27,122 nucleotides of DNA from AWTP1-13 sp035258605 (GTDB taxonomy: Bacteria; Pseudomonadota; Alphaproteobacteria; Rhizobiales; Hyphomicrobiaceae). The notes under the pieces were generated by a model. The model did not search any database, was not told where the DNA came from, and saw only the letters and a program-made list of their open reading frames with translations. The stretch lies in assembly GCA_035258605.1 (NCBI GenBank), contig DATFXD010000448.1:1-27122 (forward strand). The letters run 5' to 3'. The position numbers and the translations under genes were made by a program. Shown in pieces: positions 7,981-15,085 of the stretch (positions are counted from its first letter, which is position 1; each line of letters opens with the position of its first letter).

Positions 7981-8685
7981 TCAGATCCCCATGTAGGCGG
8001 CGCGGATCTCGTCGCTTGCCGCCAGCTCCGCCGCGGTGCCGTGCGCCTTCACCCGGCCGACCTCGAGCAGGTAGGCGCGATCAACCACCTTGAGCACGCC
8101 GCGCACGTTCTGCTCCACGATCAAGACGGTATAGCCCTCGTCGCGAATGCGCCGTACCAGGTCGAACAATTGCCCCACCACCACCGGGGCCAGGCCCATC
8201 GACGGTTCGTCGAGCAGCACGAGCTTGGGGCCGCTCATCAGCGCGCGCGCAATGGCGCACATCTGCTGCTCACCACCCGAGAGGGTGCCGGCCAGCTGCG
8301 TGTTGCGTTCGGCCAGGCGCGGAAACAATCGATAGACATAGGCCAGTCGTTCCGCAAACCGGCCGCGGGCCGCGGCAATGAAGGCGCCCATGCGCAGATT
8401 TTCTTCGACGCTGAGGCGCGGAAACAGGCGACGGCTCTCCGGCACATGCGCAATGCCCGCGGCAACGATCTGGTGCGCCGGGGTGGCGATCAGATCGCGG
8501 CCGTCAAAGCGCATTTGCCCGGTGGTCGGCGGCAGCAGGCCGGAAATCACCCGCAGCAGCGTGGTCTTGCCGGCGCCGTTCGAACCGATCACCGCCACCG
8601 CCTCGCCGGCCGCCACCTGCATGGAGACGCCGAACAGGGCCTGAAAGCCGCCATAACCCGCATTGATGTCGTTGAGTTGCAGCAT
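7981..8685 (-). CDS. livF: Branched-chain amino acid-type ABC transporter ATPase LivF
   Basis: This 234-residue nucleotide-binding protein has a Walker A motif GSNGAGKTT at 34-42, the ABC signature LSGGEQQ at 135-141, and Walker B LVLLDEP at 155-161 followed by SMGLAP, which is characteristic of LivF. The switch position reads IVEQN, with Gln where most ABC ATPases have His, as is usual for LivF. The gene lies six bases downstream of livG and 127 bases upstream of livH. It pairs with the less canonical LivG to power uptake and contributes the intact signature motif to one of the two ATP sites. Confidence 0.96.
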   Translation of the reverse strand: MLQLNDINAGYGGFQALFGVSMQVAAGEAVAVIGSNGAGKTTLLRVISGLLPPTTGQMRFDGRDLIATPAHQIVAAGIAHVPESRRLFPRLSVEENLRMGAFIAAARGRFAERLAYVYRLFPRLAERNTQLAGTLSGGEQQMCAIARALMSGPKLVLLDEPSMGLAPVVVGQLFDLVRRIRDEGYTVLIVEQNVRGVLKVVDRAYLLEVGRVKAHGTAAELAASDEIRAAYMGI

Positions 8686-8691
8686 ACCGCC

Positions 8692-9423
8692 TCAATCGCG
8701 ATCCGAACCGAGGTAGACCTCGATCACTCGACGATCGCTTTGCGCCGCCGTCGGCGCGCCGTCGAAGATCTTCTCGCCATGGTCGAGCACGACCACGCGG
8801 TCGACCATGCGCATCAACACGCCCATGATGTGCTCGACCCAGACAATGGTGATCTGCATCTGATCGCGGATGCGGCGCAGCATCACTGCCGCCTGCTCCA
8901 TCTCGGCATGATCGAGACCGTTGAGGCTTTCATCGGCAAGCAGCAGCCGCGGGCGCGTGGCGAGCGCGCGGGCAAGCTCGAGTTTCTTCAGCGCCGCCGC
9001 ACCGAGTGTGGCGGTACCGGTGGCGGCATCGGTCGGCAGCCCGACCAGCGCCAGCGCCTCCTCCGCCTGCCGCCAGCAGGCGGCGCGCTCGACCTTGCGC
9101 TCTTGTCCGAACCAGGCCGACAGCGCCACATTCTCGACCAAGGTCAAGTTGCGGAACGGGCGTGGGATCTGGTAGGTGCGACCGATCCCCTTGTGACAGA
9201 TGCGATTGGCCGGCAGCCCGGCAATGTCCTCGCCATCGAGCCGGATGCTGCCGGCGCTCGGCGCGTACATGCCGGCAATGCAGTTGAAGGTGGTGCTCTT
9301 GCCCGAGCCATTGGGACCAATCAGGCCAAGAATTTCCCCCTCGTTGACGTCGAACGACACGTTCGAGACGGCCGCAAAGCCGCCGAAGGTCTTGCTCAGC
9401 CCGGAGACGGAAAGCAACGCCAC
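8692..9423 (-). CDS. livG: Branched-chain amino acid-type ABC transporter ATPase LivG with altered signature motif
   Basis: This 243-residue ATPase has Walker A GPNGSGKST at 36-44, a Q-loop at Gln85 (GRTYQIPRPF, typical of LivG), Walker B LLLADE at 160-165 and switch His198 (VEHIM). The signature motif, usually LSYGQ or LSGGQ, is replaced by LGAAALKKLE at 140-149, and the Pro after the Walker B Glu is Ser. The site paired with LivF may therefore be asymmetric. Such divergence is known in some LivG-type proteins, so this is a variant and probably not a dead gene. It starts right after the stem-loop that follows the binding-protein gene and is six bases before livF. Confidence 0.93.
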   Translation of the reverse strand: MALLSVSGLSKTFGGFAAVSNVSFDVNEGEILGLIGPNGSGKSTTFNCIAGMYAPSAGSIRLDGEDIAGLPANRICHKGIGRTYQIPRPFRNLTLVENVALSAWFGQERKVERAACWRQAEEALALVGLPTDAATGTATLGAAALKKLELARALATRPRLLLADESLNGLDHAEMEQAAVMLRRIRDQMQITIVWVEHIMGVLMRMVDRVVVLDHGEKIFDGAPTAAQSDRRVIEVYLGSDRD

Positions 9424-9451
9424 TGAACCCGCGCCTGCTCGCTAGATCGGC

Positions 9452-9473
9452 GGGGAGCCGGCGCCGGCTCCCC
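9452..9473 (-). promoter_or_regulatory. Perfect intercistronic palindrome between binding-protein gene and livG
   Basis: Two 11-base arms (GGGGAGCCGGC at 9452-9462 and its exact complement at 9463-9473) form a perfect palindrome 15 bases after the binding-protein stop codon. No T-run follows on the - strand, so it is not a classic terminator. By analogy with the intercistronic repeats after malE, it probably protects the upstream mRNA end and raises binding-protein output relative to the membrane genes. Confidence 0.6.
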
Positions 9474-9488
9474 GGGTTTGCCGGCGGC

Positions 9489-10781
9489 TCAGCGCCCGTA
9501 GGCGTGCCCCTTGGGCAGGGGCAGCACGGGATCGACGGTACGGATCGCCGTCGGCCAAGCGATCTTGGTGTGGCCGTCGATGTACTGCATCACCACTGGC
9601 GTCGAGCGCTCGTTCTGTCCCGCCATCGGCGTACCGGGAGGAAAGAACTTCACGCCGTAGCCCTGGATGGTGCCACCGAGCGGAATGTCGGTATCGAGCG
9701 CCGCCTTGCGCAACGCCTCGGCATCCCAGCCGCCGTAGGTCTTGATGGCACGCGGCAGCACGTCGGTGAGGAAGATCCAGGCCTGGTTGAAGCCCATCGA
9801 GGTGTGCGGCGGCACCTCGCTGGCACCGGTCTCGGCCTTGTAACGCTTCACCATCTCGGCGGTGATGTCGCCAACGCCAGGCTTCAGGGTATTGGGATCG
9901 AGCAGCTGTCCGGCCACCGGGTCGACGTTGTAGATGTAGTTGACGTCGTCCTTGAAGGTCTCGCGCAGCTTGTCGATCTGGCCATAGCCGGCGCCCTCGC
10001 CGATCAACGCCGCGAACTTGAGCCCCGCCTCCTTGGCTTGGCGCAGAAACAGCGTGATGTCCGGGTTGTAGCCGGCATGCACCACGATATCCGGTTGCGC
10101 CCGCCGCAGCTTGGTCACCAGCGCCGACAGATCGGTGGCGGTGGCCGAATAGCCCTCCTTGTGCACGACCTGCATGCCGAGCGCCTTGCAGCGCTCCTCG
10201 CTGGCGCTGCCGACGCCGACGCCGTATGGCCCATCTTCGTGAATGATGGCGACCTTGACGTCTTTCGGTTCCTTGCCGAGTTTGCTCTTGGCGTTCTCGG
10301 CGATGAACGAGCAGGTCGCATCGCCGTATTGATCCGAATGAATGGTCGGCCGGAAGGCGTAGGTGAGCTTCTTGTCCTTGAACACCGCCGAGGAGACGCA
10401 CACGTTCATCCACAGGAACTTCTTGGCGGCATCGACCTTGGCGGCGAGCGGCACGCACTGCGCGCTGGAGTAGACGCCCATCAGCAGGTCGACCTTCGCC
10501 TCATTGAGCAGGCGCTCGGCCTCATTGATGGCAACGTCGACCTTGGATTGCGCGTCGGCCTCGATGGCGACGATCTTGTGGCCCTCGACGCCGCCTTTCT
10601 CATTGACCATGTCGATGGCGATCTTGTTGCCGATCGATGCCGGCTTGGAGCCGCCGCCGGCGAACGGACCGGTCAGGTCGTAAATGGTGCCGATCTTGAT
10701 GTCCTGCGCCACGGCGCCGGTCGCCGTCAGAGCCGCGGCGAGACAACCGCCGGCGAGCATAACCGGCATGCGAAGCTTCAT
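9489..10781 (-). CDS. Periplasmic binding protein of Liv-type ABC importer
   Basis: This is a 430-residue type I periplasmic binding protein. Residues 1-25 or so form a Sec signal peptide ending in AVA before QDIKIGTIYDLTGPFAGGG, the standard first strand and loop of this family. The start at 10781 is preceded by GGAGGAAACTC, an excellent ribosome-binding site. A 12-codon in-frame extension to 10817 was rejected for lack of one. It is the first gene of the importer operon (binding protein, livG, livF, livH, livM). With the family's usual leucine-binding pocket not easily read here, the ligand is unknown. The neighbouring RidA-like and thiazoline-hydrolase-like genes suggest an amide, imine or sulfur/nitrogen heterocycle. 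Confidence 0.95.
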   Translation of the reverse strand: MKLRMPVMLAGGCLAAALTATGAVAQDIKIGTIYDLTGPFAGGGSKPASIGNKIAIDMVNEKGGVEGHKIVAIEADAQSKVDVAINEAERLLNEAKVDLLMGVYSSAQCVPLAAKVDAAKKFLWMNVCVSSAVFKDKKLTYAFRPTIHSDQYGDATCSFIAENAKSKLGKEPKDVKVAIIHEDGPYGVGVGSASEERCKALGMQVVHKEGYSATATDLSALVTKLRRAQPDIVVHAGYNPDITLFLRQAKEAGLKFAALIGEGAGYGQIDKLRETFKDDVNYIYNVDPVAGQLLDPNTLKPGVGDITAEMVKRYKAETGASEVPPHTSMGFNQAWIFLTDVLPRAIKTYGGWDAEALRKAALDTDIPLGGTIQGYGVKFFPPGTPMAGQNERSTPVVMQYIDGHTKIAWPTAIRTVDPVLPLPKGHAYGR

Positions 10782-10806
10782 GAGTTTCCTCCGTTGGCGC
10801 CGAACT

Positions 10807-10824
10807 GGGACCTTCAATGGTCCC
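10807..10824 (-). promoter_or_regulatory. Inverted repeat in the leader of the importer operon
   Basis: GGGACC at 10807-10812 and GGTCCC at 10819-10824 flank a six-base centre, between the proposed promoter and the binding-protein start codon. It can be a leader hairpin or a protein-binding palindrome. The + strand copy is followed by TTTT, but no + strand gene ends nearby, so a + strand terminator is unlikely. Confidence 0.4.
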
Positions 10825-10840
10825 TTTTGAGCATGCGGGC

Positions 10841-10870
10841 AGTGTGGGTAACGGCCATGGGGGCTGTCAA
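10841..10870 (-). promoter_or_regulatory. Putative sigma-70 promoter for the Liv importer operon
   Basis: On the - strand a perfect TTGACA (10865-10870) is followed after 18 bases by CACACT (10841-10846), which matches TATAAT at three positions. It lies 60-90 bases upstream of the binding-protein start codon. The -35 box is strong and the -10 box weak, which is common in GC-rich alphaproteobacteria and may mean an activator is needed. Confidence 0.45.
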
Positions 10871-10883
10871 CCGGAACCCGCGG

Positions 10884-11636
10884 TCATTCGACGAAATGCT
10901 CGACGGCGACGGCACGGCAATCCATCTCGTACTCGAGGCCGTGCACCGGCGGACGGCAATAGTGCCAGGTGAGGCCGGCGCGCGCCGCGCCACGGGCGAC
11001 GATCTCGTCGGCCAGAAATGGGTAAAGATCGTGCACGGTGTAGACCTGACTGGCACGGGTGTCCTGCCAGCCGAAGCCCAACAGCCCTAGTCGCCGCTCC
11101 ATTTCGCCAAGCACGTAGACCGCCTTCTCGCGCATGGCATCGGGGCTGGTGTCACCATAGCGCACGGTGCGCTCGCGGTAGATGGCGCCGCCCTCGCGGG
11201 CCTCGCCGCTGCCGGCGACAACAAAGTCCGCCGTCCTCACTTCGCTGCTGCGCGTGAAGCAGAAGGCATGCAAGCCCGGTTCCGACGGCGGTGCCAGTTC
11301 CGGGCAGACGTTGCTGCGGGCAACGGGATTGATGCGGCTGCTGGGATTATAGATACCCCACTTTTCCAGGGTACCGGCGTAGACCTCGTTGAAGGCGCGA
11401 AAGCCCTGATCGGTGAAGGGGGCAGGCGAGCGCAGCTCGCAGGCGCAGAAAGCGGTGAGCGGCCGGCCAAAGGACGCGATGATCTCGGCCACCCGCGCGA
11501 AGCCGCGGGCGAGCGGAACCGGTTGGCGAAAGCTGACCCGCTCGATTGAGAAGCCTGGCTCGGCGGCAACGCCACCGGAATACTGAAAGACGGCCGGGAT
11601 GAAGCGATAGCCCCCGGGCGCAAAGACCTCCGTCAC
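10884..11636 (-). CDS. RidA-like protein, probably two RidA-type halves (CnbZ-like deaminase family)
   Basis: This is a 250-residue cytoplasmic protein. The C-terminal half (from about 108) has the RidA/YjgF pattern: VARSNVCPE, FVVAGSGEA, RTVRYGDTSPDAMREKAVYV, QVYTVHDLYPFLADEI and the RPPV segment. The N-terminal half (FIPAVFQYSGGVAAEPGF, GRPLTAFCACELRSPAPF) looks like a second, divergent copy of the same fold. RidA proteins hydrolyse reactive enamine/imine intermediates or act as deaminases. I associate this long form with proteins annotated as 2-amino-5-chloromuconate deaminase CnbZ, from memory. The GTG start at 11636 overlaps the upstream stop in a GTGA arrangement, so it is translationally coupled to the hydrolase-like gene. 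It lies just upstream of the Liv-type importer, which has its own promoter-like sequence. Confidence 0.7.
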   Translation of the reverse strand: MTEVFAPGGYRFIPAVFQYSGGVAAEPGFSIERVSFRQPVPLARGFARVAEIIASFGRPLTAFCACELRSPAPFTDQGFRAFNEVYAGTLEKWGIYNPSSRINPVARSNVCPELAPPSEPGLHAFCFTRSSEVRTADFVVAGSGEAREGGAIYRERTVRYGDTSPDAMREKAVYVLGEMERRLGLLGFGWQDTRASQVYTVHDLYPFLADEIVARGAARAGLTWHYCRPPVHGLEYEMDCRAVAVEHFVE

Positions 11637-12118
11637 GCCTTCGCCTCCGTGTCGTAGCTGTAGTCGAAATCGCAGTGGCTGGCGCCCTGCATGATGGTCT
11701 GCGTGCGCTTGAGCTTGAGGCGCGCGTCATAGCCTTCGCAAAAACTGCCGTCGCGCTGGCAGGACAACAGGTGGCCGATCTCGCCCAGCCCCATGTCGCG
11801 GTACATCTCCGCGTACTTGCAGCGCGTAACATTGAAGCGATAGCGGCTTTGGTTCTGTTCGATCACCTCCCGCTCCAAGGCGCCACCGCGCGTCCACAGC
11901 TCCTGGCGATCGATGAAGGTCTGCATCGAGGTTTGGCCGTCGACCCTGTCCGCCATCTCGCGCGCCTGCGCCAGGGCGGAGGCGCGCACCGCGGTGGCCA
12001 GCGTCGTTTGCGCCACAGCGACGCCGTGACTTGCCTTGAGCACGTCATAGACGTGCTTGAGGATCGCAGCCTCGATGCGCCGCCGCTCCAGCATCGCAAG
12101 TTGTGACGGCTCCGGCAT
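11633..12118 (-). CDS. L-2-amino-thiazoline-4-carboxylic acid hydrolase-like protein
   Basis: This 161-residue protein has an N-terminal helical half and a Cys-rich C-terminal half: RCKYAEMYRDMGLGEIGHLLSCQRDGSFCEGY (Cys100, Cys120, Cys127) and QGASHCDFDY (Cys149, Asp150). This matches the ATC hydrolase family, whose founding member opens the thiazoline ring to make cysteine precursors. Most homologues have unknown substrates. The ATG at 12118 was chosen because GGGAGG lies six bases upstream. The frame opens at a GTG at 12148 without such a site. It overlaps the RidA-like gene by four bases. Together with the Liv-type importer this suggests uptake, ring or amide hydrolysis, then deamination of a nitrogen-containing compound, which is inference. 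Confidence 0.8.
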   Translation of the reverse strand: MPEPSQLAMLERRRIEAAILKHVYDVLKASHGVAVAQTTLATAVRASALAQAREMADRVDGQTSMQTFIDRQELWTRGGALEREVIEQNQSRYRFNVTRCKYAEMYRDMGLGEIGHLLSCQRDGSFCEGYDARLKLKRTQTIMQGASHCDFDYSYDTEAKA

Positions 12119-12611
12119 GCTGCCTCCCGCACATCTAATGGTGCTCACGTGGTCCTAGCGCTCGCGACCCAGCCGCGCACCCGAAAGTGTGCAGGAGCCA
12201 ACCATGGGCCGCAAGGACAATTGCGCTGACAGCGCTGGCGCTCGGCGCCCTCGCCAGGCCTGCAGCGGTGACCTGGCTGCCCTGAAGCAGCATGGACTGG
12301 GTCCGTTTTAGCGGGGGGTCAAGACCCGCGCGCGGCAGACGTCGGCGCCAAAGCGGGCCGCCACGCCGCCCAAACCCAGGCGCCCGGCGGCGTCGGCCGC
12401 GCGCCATCGCGGGTTGCCGCCGGCGCCGCAGCCGGTCCTTCCGGGGTGGCAACCGCACCAGCCGAAAGCCATTTGCGCGCCGGCCGCGATGGCGCTTAAC
12501 CTCCGCGCACGGCCGCAGCTCATCGATAAAGTTGGCGCGGCACGGCCGCCCCCGCGGCGGAGCCGGCAGTTACCTGCTGCGGCCGGTGCGGAACCTGAGG
12601 AGGTCTCTTTC
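12119..12611. other. 493-base intergenic region
   Basis: It separates the divergent hydrolase-like gene and the TPR gene. It is very GC-rich. Several frames are open simply because stops are rare, but none shows a recognisable protein, ribosome-binding site and start together. The TPR frame is open back through it, yet the start at 12612 has the only good Shine-Dalgarno. No tRNA, repeat or mobile element was found. Confidence 0.5.
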
Positions 12612-13892
12612 ATGCTGAGCGACCGCTACGGCAACGGCCTGACGTCAAGCTCGAGGCCAGCGTGCGATGCCTACGTCGCGGCCGTCGATCTGTTGCTTGC
12701 CGCCAGCCCCGGTGCCGAGGCAGCGTTTCATCGCGCCATCGCTTGTGATCCGCGACTGGCGGTGGCCCACGTCGGGCTCGCCCGCGCCCTGCAGTTGCGG
12801 GCGCAGCCGGAGGCCGCCAAGGCCGCCATCGCCGGCGCGCTCGAGCTGAGCGATGGGCTATCGGCGCGCGAACGCGGCCATGTCGAGGTCATGAACCTGG
12901 TGATCAACGGCAAGTCGGCGCCGGCGCTGGCGGCGGCGCGCGCGCATCTTGGCGACTATCCGCGCGATGCCATGGTGCTGGCGCCGTTAACCAGCGTGTT
13001 TGGCTTGATCGGTTTCAGCGGCCGCGCCGGGCGCGAGCTCGAGCTGCTAGAGCTGATGGACGCGCTCGCCACCGCCTACGGCGAGGAGGACTGGTGGTTT
13101 CTGTCGATGCGCGCCTTCGCCCAGGTCGAATGCGGGCACGTCGATCAGGCCCTGACCAACATCGAGCGCTCGCTCGCCCGCAATCCCTTGAACGCGCACG
13201 CCGCCCACATTCGCGGCCACGTCTTTTACGAGAGCGGGGAGCGCGAGCCGGGACTGAGCTACCTCAGCGACTGGTGGCTGCGCTATCCCAAAGAGGGGCA
13301 GTTGCACTGTCATCTGGCCTGGCATATCGCGCTTTGGCAACTCGAACTCGGGCACACGCAGGAGGCCTGGGAGGTCTATCACGCCCACTTGAAGCCCGGC
13401 GCCTCGTGGGGGCCACCGATCAATACCTTATCGGATTCCGCCTCGTTCCTGTTCCGGGCCGAACTCGCCGGCGAGGCCCGCCGCCCGGAGCTGTGGCGCG
13501 AGTTGAGCACGTATGCGCTCACCGCCTTTGCCACACCCGGCGTCACCTTTGCCGACGTGCACGGCGCGCTCGCCCATGCGCTGGCCGGCAATGGCGAGGC
13601 GCTGGCGTTGATCGAGCGCAGCGCCGCCGGACCAGCGGCGGATATGGTCTCGGCCCTGGCGCGGGCATTCGCCGCCCTCAACCGCGGCGCCTGGCAGGAG
13701 GCGTCGGCAAGCATGCTGCCGATCATCGCCAGCCACGAGCGCATCGGCGGCAGCCGGGCGCAGCGTGACCTCATCGAATATGCGCTGATCGTTGCGCTGC
13801 TGCGCGCCGGTGAGGCCGAGGCGGCACGCGCCTATCTCGGGCAACGGCGACTGGGCGGACCGCACTGGCCGATCGCCGAGCTGCGGGCCTGA
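12612..13892 (+). CDS. TPR protein of the TTC38-like family
   Basis: This 426-residue soluble protein is made almost wholly of helical TPR-like repeats. The opening MLSDRYGN followed by AYVAAVDLLLAASPGAEAAFHRAIACDP and the later WWFLSMRAFAQVECGHVDQAL, HIRGHVFYESGE and HLAWHIALWQLELG segments resemble bacterial relatives of tetratricopeptide repeat protein 38. No signal peptide, membrane helix or catalytic motif is seen, so a protein-binding role is most likely. The start at 12612 follows GAGGAGG by about nine bases. The open frame upstream to 12414 is low-complexity and was excluded. It stands alone between a divergent operon and a convergent TRAP binding-protein gene, so context says little. 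Homologues often sit beside small-molecule catabolic genes, as here. Confidence 0.85.
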   Translation: MLSDRYGNGLTSSSRPACDAYVAAVDLLLAASPGAEAAFHRAIACDPRLAVAHVGLARALQLRAQPEAAKAAIAGALELSDGLSARERGHVEVMNLVINGKSAPALAAARAHLGDYPRDAMVLAPLTSVFGLIGFSGRAGRELELLELMDALATAYGEEDWWFLSMRAFAQVECGHVDQALTNIERSLARNPLNAHAAHIRGHVFYESGEREPGLSYLSDWWLRYPKEGQLHCHLAWHIALWQLELGHTQEAWEVYHAHLKPGASWGPPINTLSDSASFLFRAELAGEARRPELWRELSTYALTAFATPGVTFADVHGALAHALAGNGEALALIERSAAGPAADMVSALARAFAALNRGAWQEASASMLPIIASHERIGGSRAQRDLIEYALIVALLRAGEAEAARAYLGQRRLGGPHWPIAELRA

Positions 13893-13962
13893 TGATCTGC
13901 GCTCGAGCCGGGGCCAAAGGCGTCGCCGCCCCATGCCCAGGCAGGCACGGCGGGCAGGCGCC

Positions 13963-13977
13963 GCTGGCGGTGCCAGC
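13963..13977 (-). promoter_or_regulatory. Short hairpin after the TRAP binding-protein gene
   Basis: GCTGGC and GCCAGC arms with a three-base loop lie 11 bases beyond the binding-protein stop. The 96-base convergent gap holds no T-run. It could end or stabilise the transcript, but a six-base-pair hairpin is expected often in such GC-rich DNA. Confidence 0.25.
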
Positions 13978-13988
13978 ATCGCTGCCGA

Positions 13989-14984
13989 CTATTGCACCGC
14001 TCGGATCCGCTCAATCAGTGCCGTGAACTGGGCACCATACTTGTCCCACACCGGCTTCACCGCGGCCTGGAACGGCTGGCGGTCGGCGACTTCGTTGATC
14101 TGGGCACCGGCTTCGCGCATCTTTTTGAGCGATCGCTGTTCATGCTCGTACCACAGCTTGCGCTGTTCCTGCTGCGCCTCCTTGGATAGCTTGCCGATCA
14201 GCGCCTGGTCGTCTTTCGAAAGCCCTTCCCACGACTTCTTCGAGAACACCAAAATCTCCGGGATGATCAGGTGCCCGGTCATTGAGTAGTACTTGGCATA
14301 GCGGTAGTGCTGACCGGTCTCGTAGCTTGGCTCGTTGTTTTCGGCGCCGTCGACCACCCCGGTTTGCATGGCATTGACCAGCTGATCGAAACCCATGGGG
14401 ACGCCATTGCCGCCCAGCGAATTCATGGTGTCGACGAACACCGGGTTGCCCATCATCCGAATCTTGAGGCCCTTGAGATCCTCGACCTTTATGATCGGAT
14501 GCTTGCTGTTATAGATGTTGCGCGAGCCGGCATTCATCCAGCAAAGCCCGATCAGACCGGCGGTCGGATGCTCGGAAAGCTTCTTCAACAGCTCATCGCC
14601 GATCGCCCCGTCGATCACTTTCTCCATGTGCGCGTTATCGCGGAAAATGAACGGCAGGTTGAAGACGTTGAGTTCGGGCACGATCGGACCGATCGGGCCA
14701 ACGCTGATGCGGGCAATCTGCAAGGCGCCTACCTGCGCCTGCTCGATCATTTCCTTCTCGCCGCCGAGCTGCATGGAGGGGTACATCTGGATGCTGATGC
14801 GGCCATTGGTTGCCGCCTCGAGCTTGTTGCCCATGCGTATTACGGCCTCGACCGTTGGATAGCCGAGCGGATGCACGTCGGTGGCCTTCAGCACCAGCTT
14901 GGATTGGGCCAACGCCGGGTGACCGTTGAGCGCCGTCATCGCCAGACCGGCAAGGCCCAATTTCACCACCGACCGCCTATCCAT
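13989..14984 (-). CDS. dctP: TRAP transporter substrate-binding protein DctP
   Basis: This is a 331-residue periplasmic solute receptor. The start MDRRSVVKLGLAG has a twin Arg-Arg resembling a Tat signal, with the peptide ending ALA before QSKLVLKATDVHP. Family features include the QLGGEKEMIEQAQVGALQIA segment, NVFNLPFIFRD, LKGLKIRMMGNPVFVDTMNSLGG with the conserved ligand-binding Arg, and GVVDGAENNEPSYETGQHYRYAKYY. The start at 14984 is preceded by GGAG; a longer frame to 15119 runs into the divergent regulator. It lies back to back with the GntR regulator. No DctQ or DctM membrane subunit is present on either side, so it is an orphan receptor here. Given the uronate dehydrogenase next door, a sugar acid is a reasonable ligand guess. 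Confidence 0.92.
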   Translation of the reverse strand: MDRRSVVKLGLAGLAMTALNGHPALAQSKLVLKATDVHPLGYPTVEAVIRMGNKLEAATNGRISIQMYPSMQLGGEKEMIEQAQVGALQIARISVGPIGPIVPELNVFNLPFIFRDNAHMEKVIDGAIGDELLKKLSEHPTAGLIGLCWMNAGSRNIYNSKHPIIKVEDLKGLKIRMMGNPVFVDTMNSLGGNGVPMGFDQLVNAMQTGVVDGAENNEPSYETGQHYRYAKYYSMTGHLIIPEILVFSKKSWEGLSKDDQALIGKLSKEAQQEQRKLWYEHEQRSLKKMREAGAQINEVADRQPFQAAVKPVWDKYGAQFTALIERIRAVQ

Positions 14985-15047
14985 GGGTTCTCCGTTGCTG
15001 GCACGATGCTGATTTTGAAAGGTCGCGCGAACCCGTGTTGCACATGG

Positions 15048-15076
15048 TTGATTGCGCATCGGATCGGCGGTACAAC
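15048..15076 (+). promoter_or_regulatory. Putative sigma-70 promoter of the GntR regulator gene
   Basis: TTGATT (15048-15053, four of six consensus bases) and TACAAC (15071-15076, four of six) are spaced by exactly 17 bases. Transcription would begin at about 15083-15086, at or next to the ATG at 15086, implying a leaderless or nearly leaderless mRNA. The -10 box lies inside the palindrome at 15070-15084. Confidence 0.5.
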
Positions 15077-15084
15077 AATTGTAC
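15070..15084. promoter_or_regulatory. Candidate operator for the GntR/FadR-type regulator
   Basis: GTACAA (15070-15075), a three-base centre CAA, and TTGTAC (15079-15084) make a perfect inverted repeat. GntR/FadR regulators bind short palindromes with GT...AC half-sites. This one covers the regulator's own -10 box and ends one base before its start codon, so bound regulator would block its own transcription. It sits between the divergent dctP and gntR genes and may act on both. Confidence 0.55.
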
Positions 15085-15085
15085 G

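Noticed and set aside
10807..10830. Hairpin GGGACC/GGTCCC followed by TTTT on the + strand as an intrinsic terminator
   Set aside because: No + strand gene ends upstream, and the stem is only six base pairs. It fits better as a leader element of the - strand operon.
7744..11090. Two long + strand open frames (7744-9426 and 9504-11090)
   Set aside because: They are antisense to livH, livF, livG and the binding-protein gene and show no recognisable domain.
12290..12335. A - strand stretch reading LKRTQSMLLQGS, similar to KLKRTQTIMQGAS near the end of the thiazoline hydrolase-like protein
   Set aside because: The similarity covers only about 12 residues, the surrounding frame shows none of the family's cysteine motifs, and a chance match could not be excluded.
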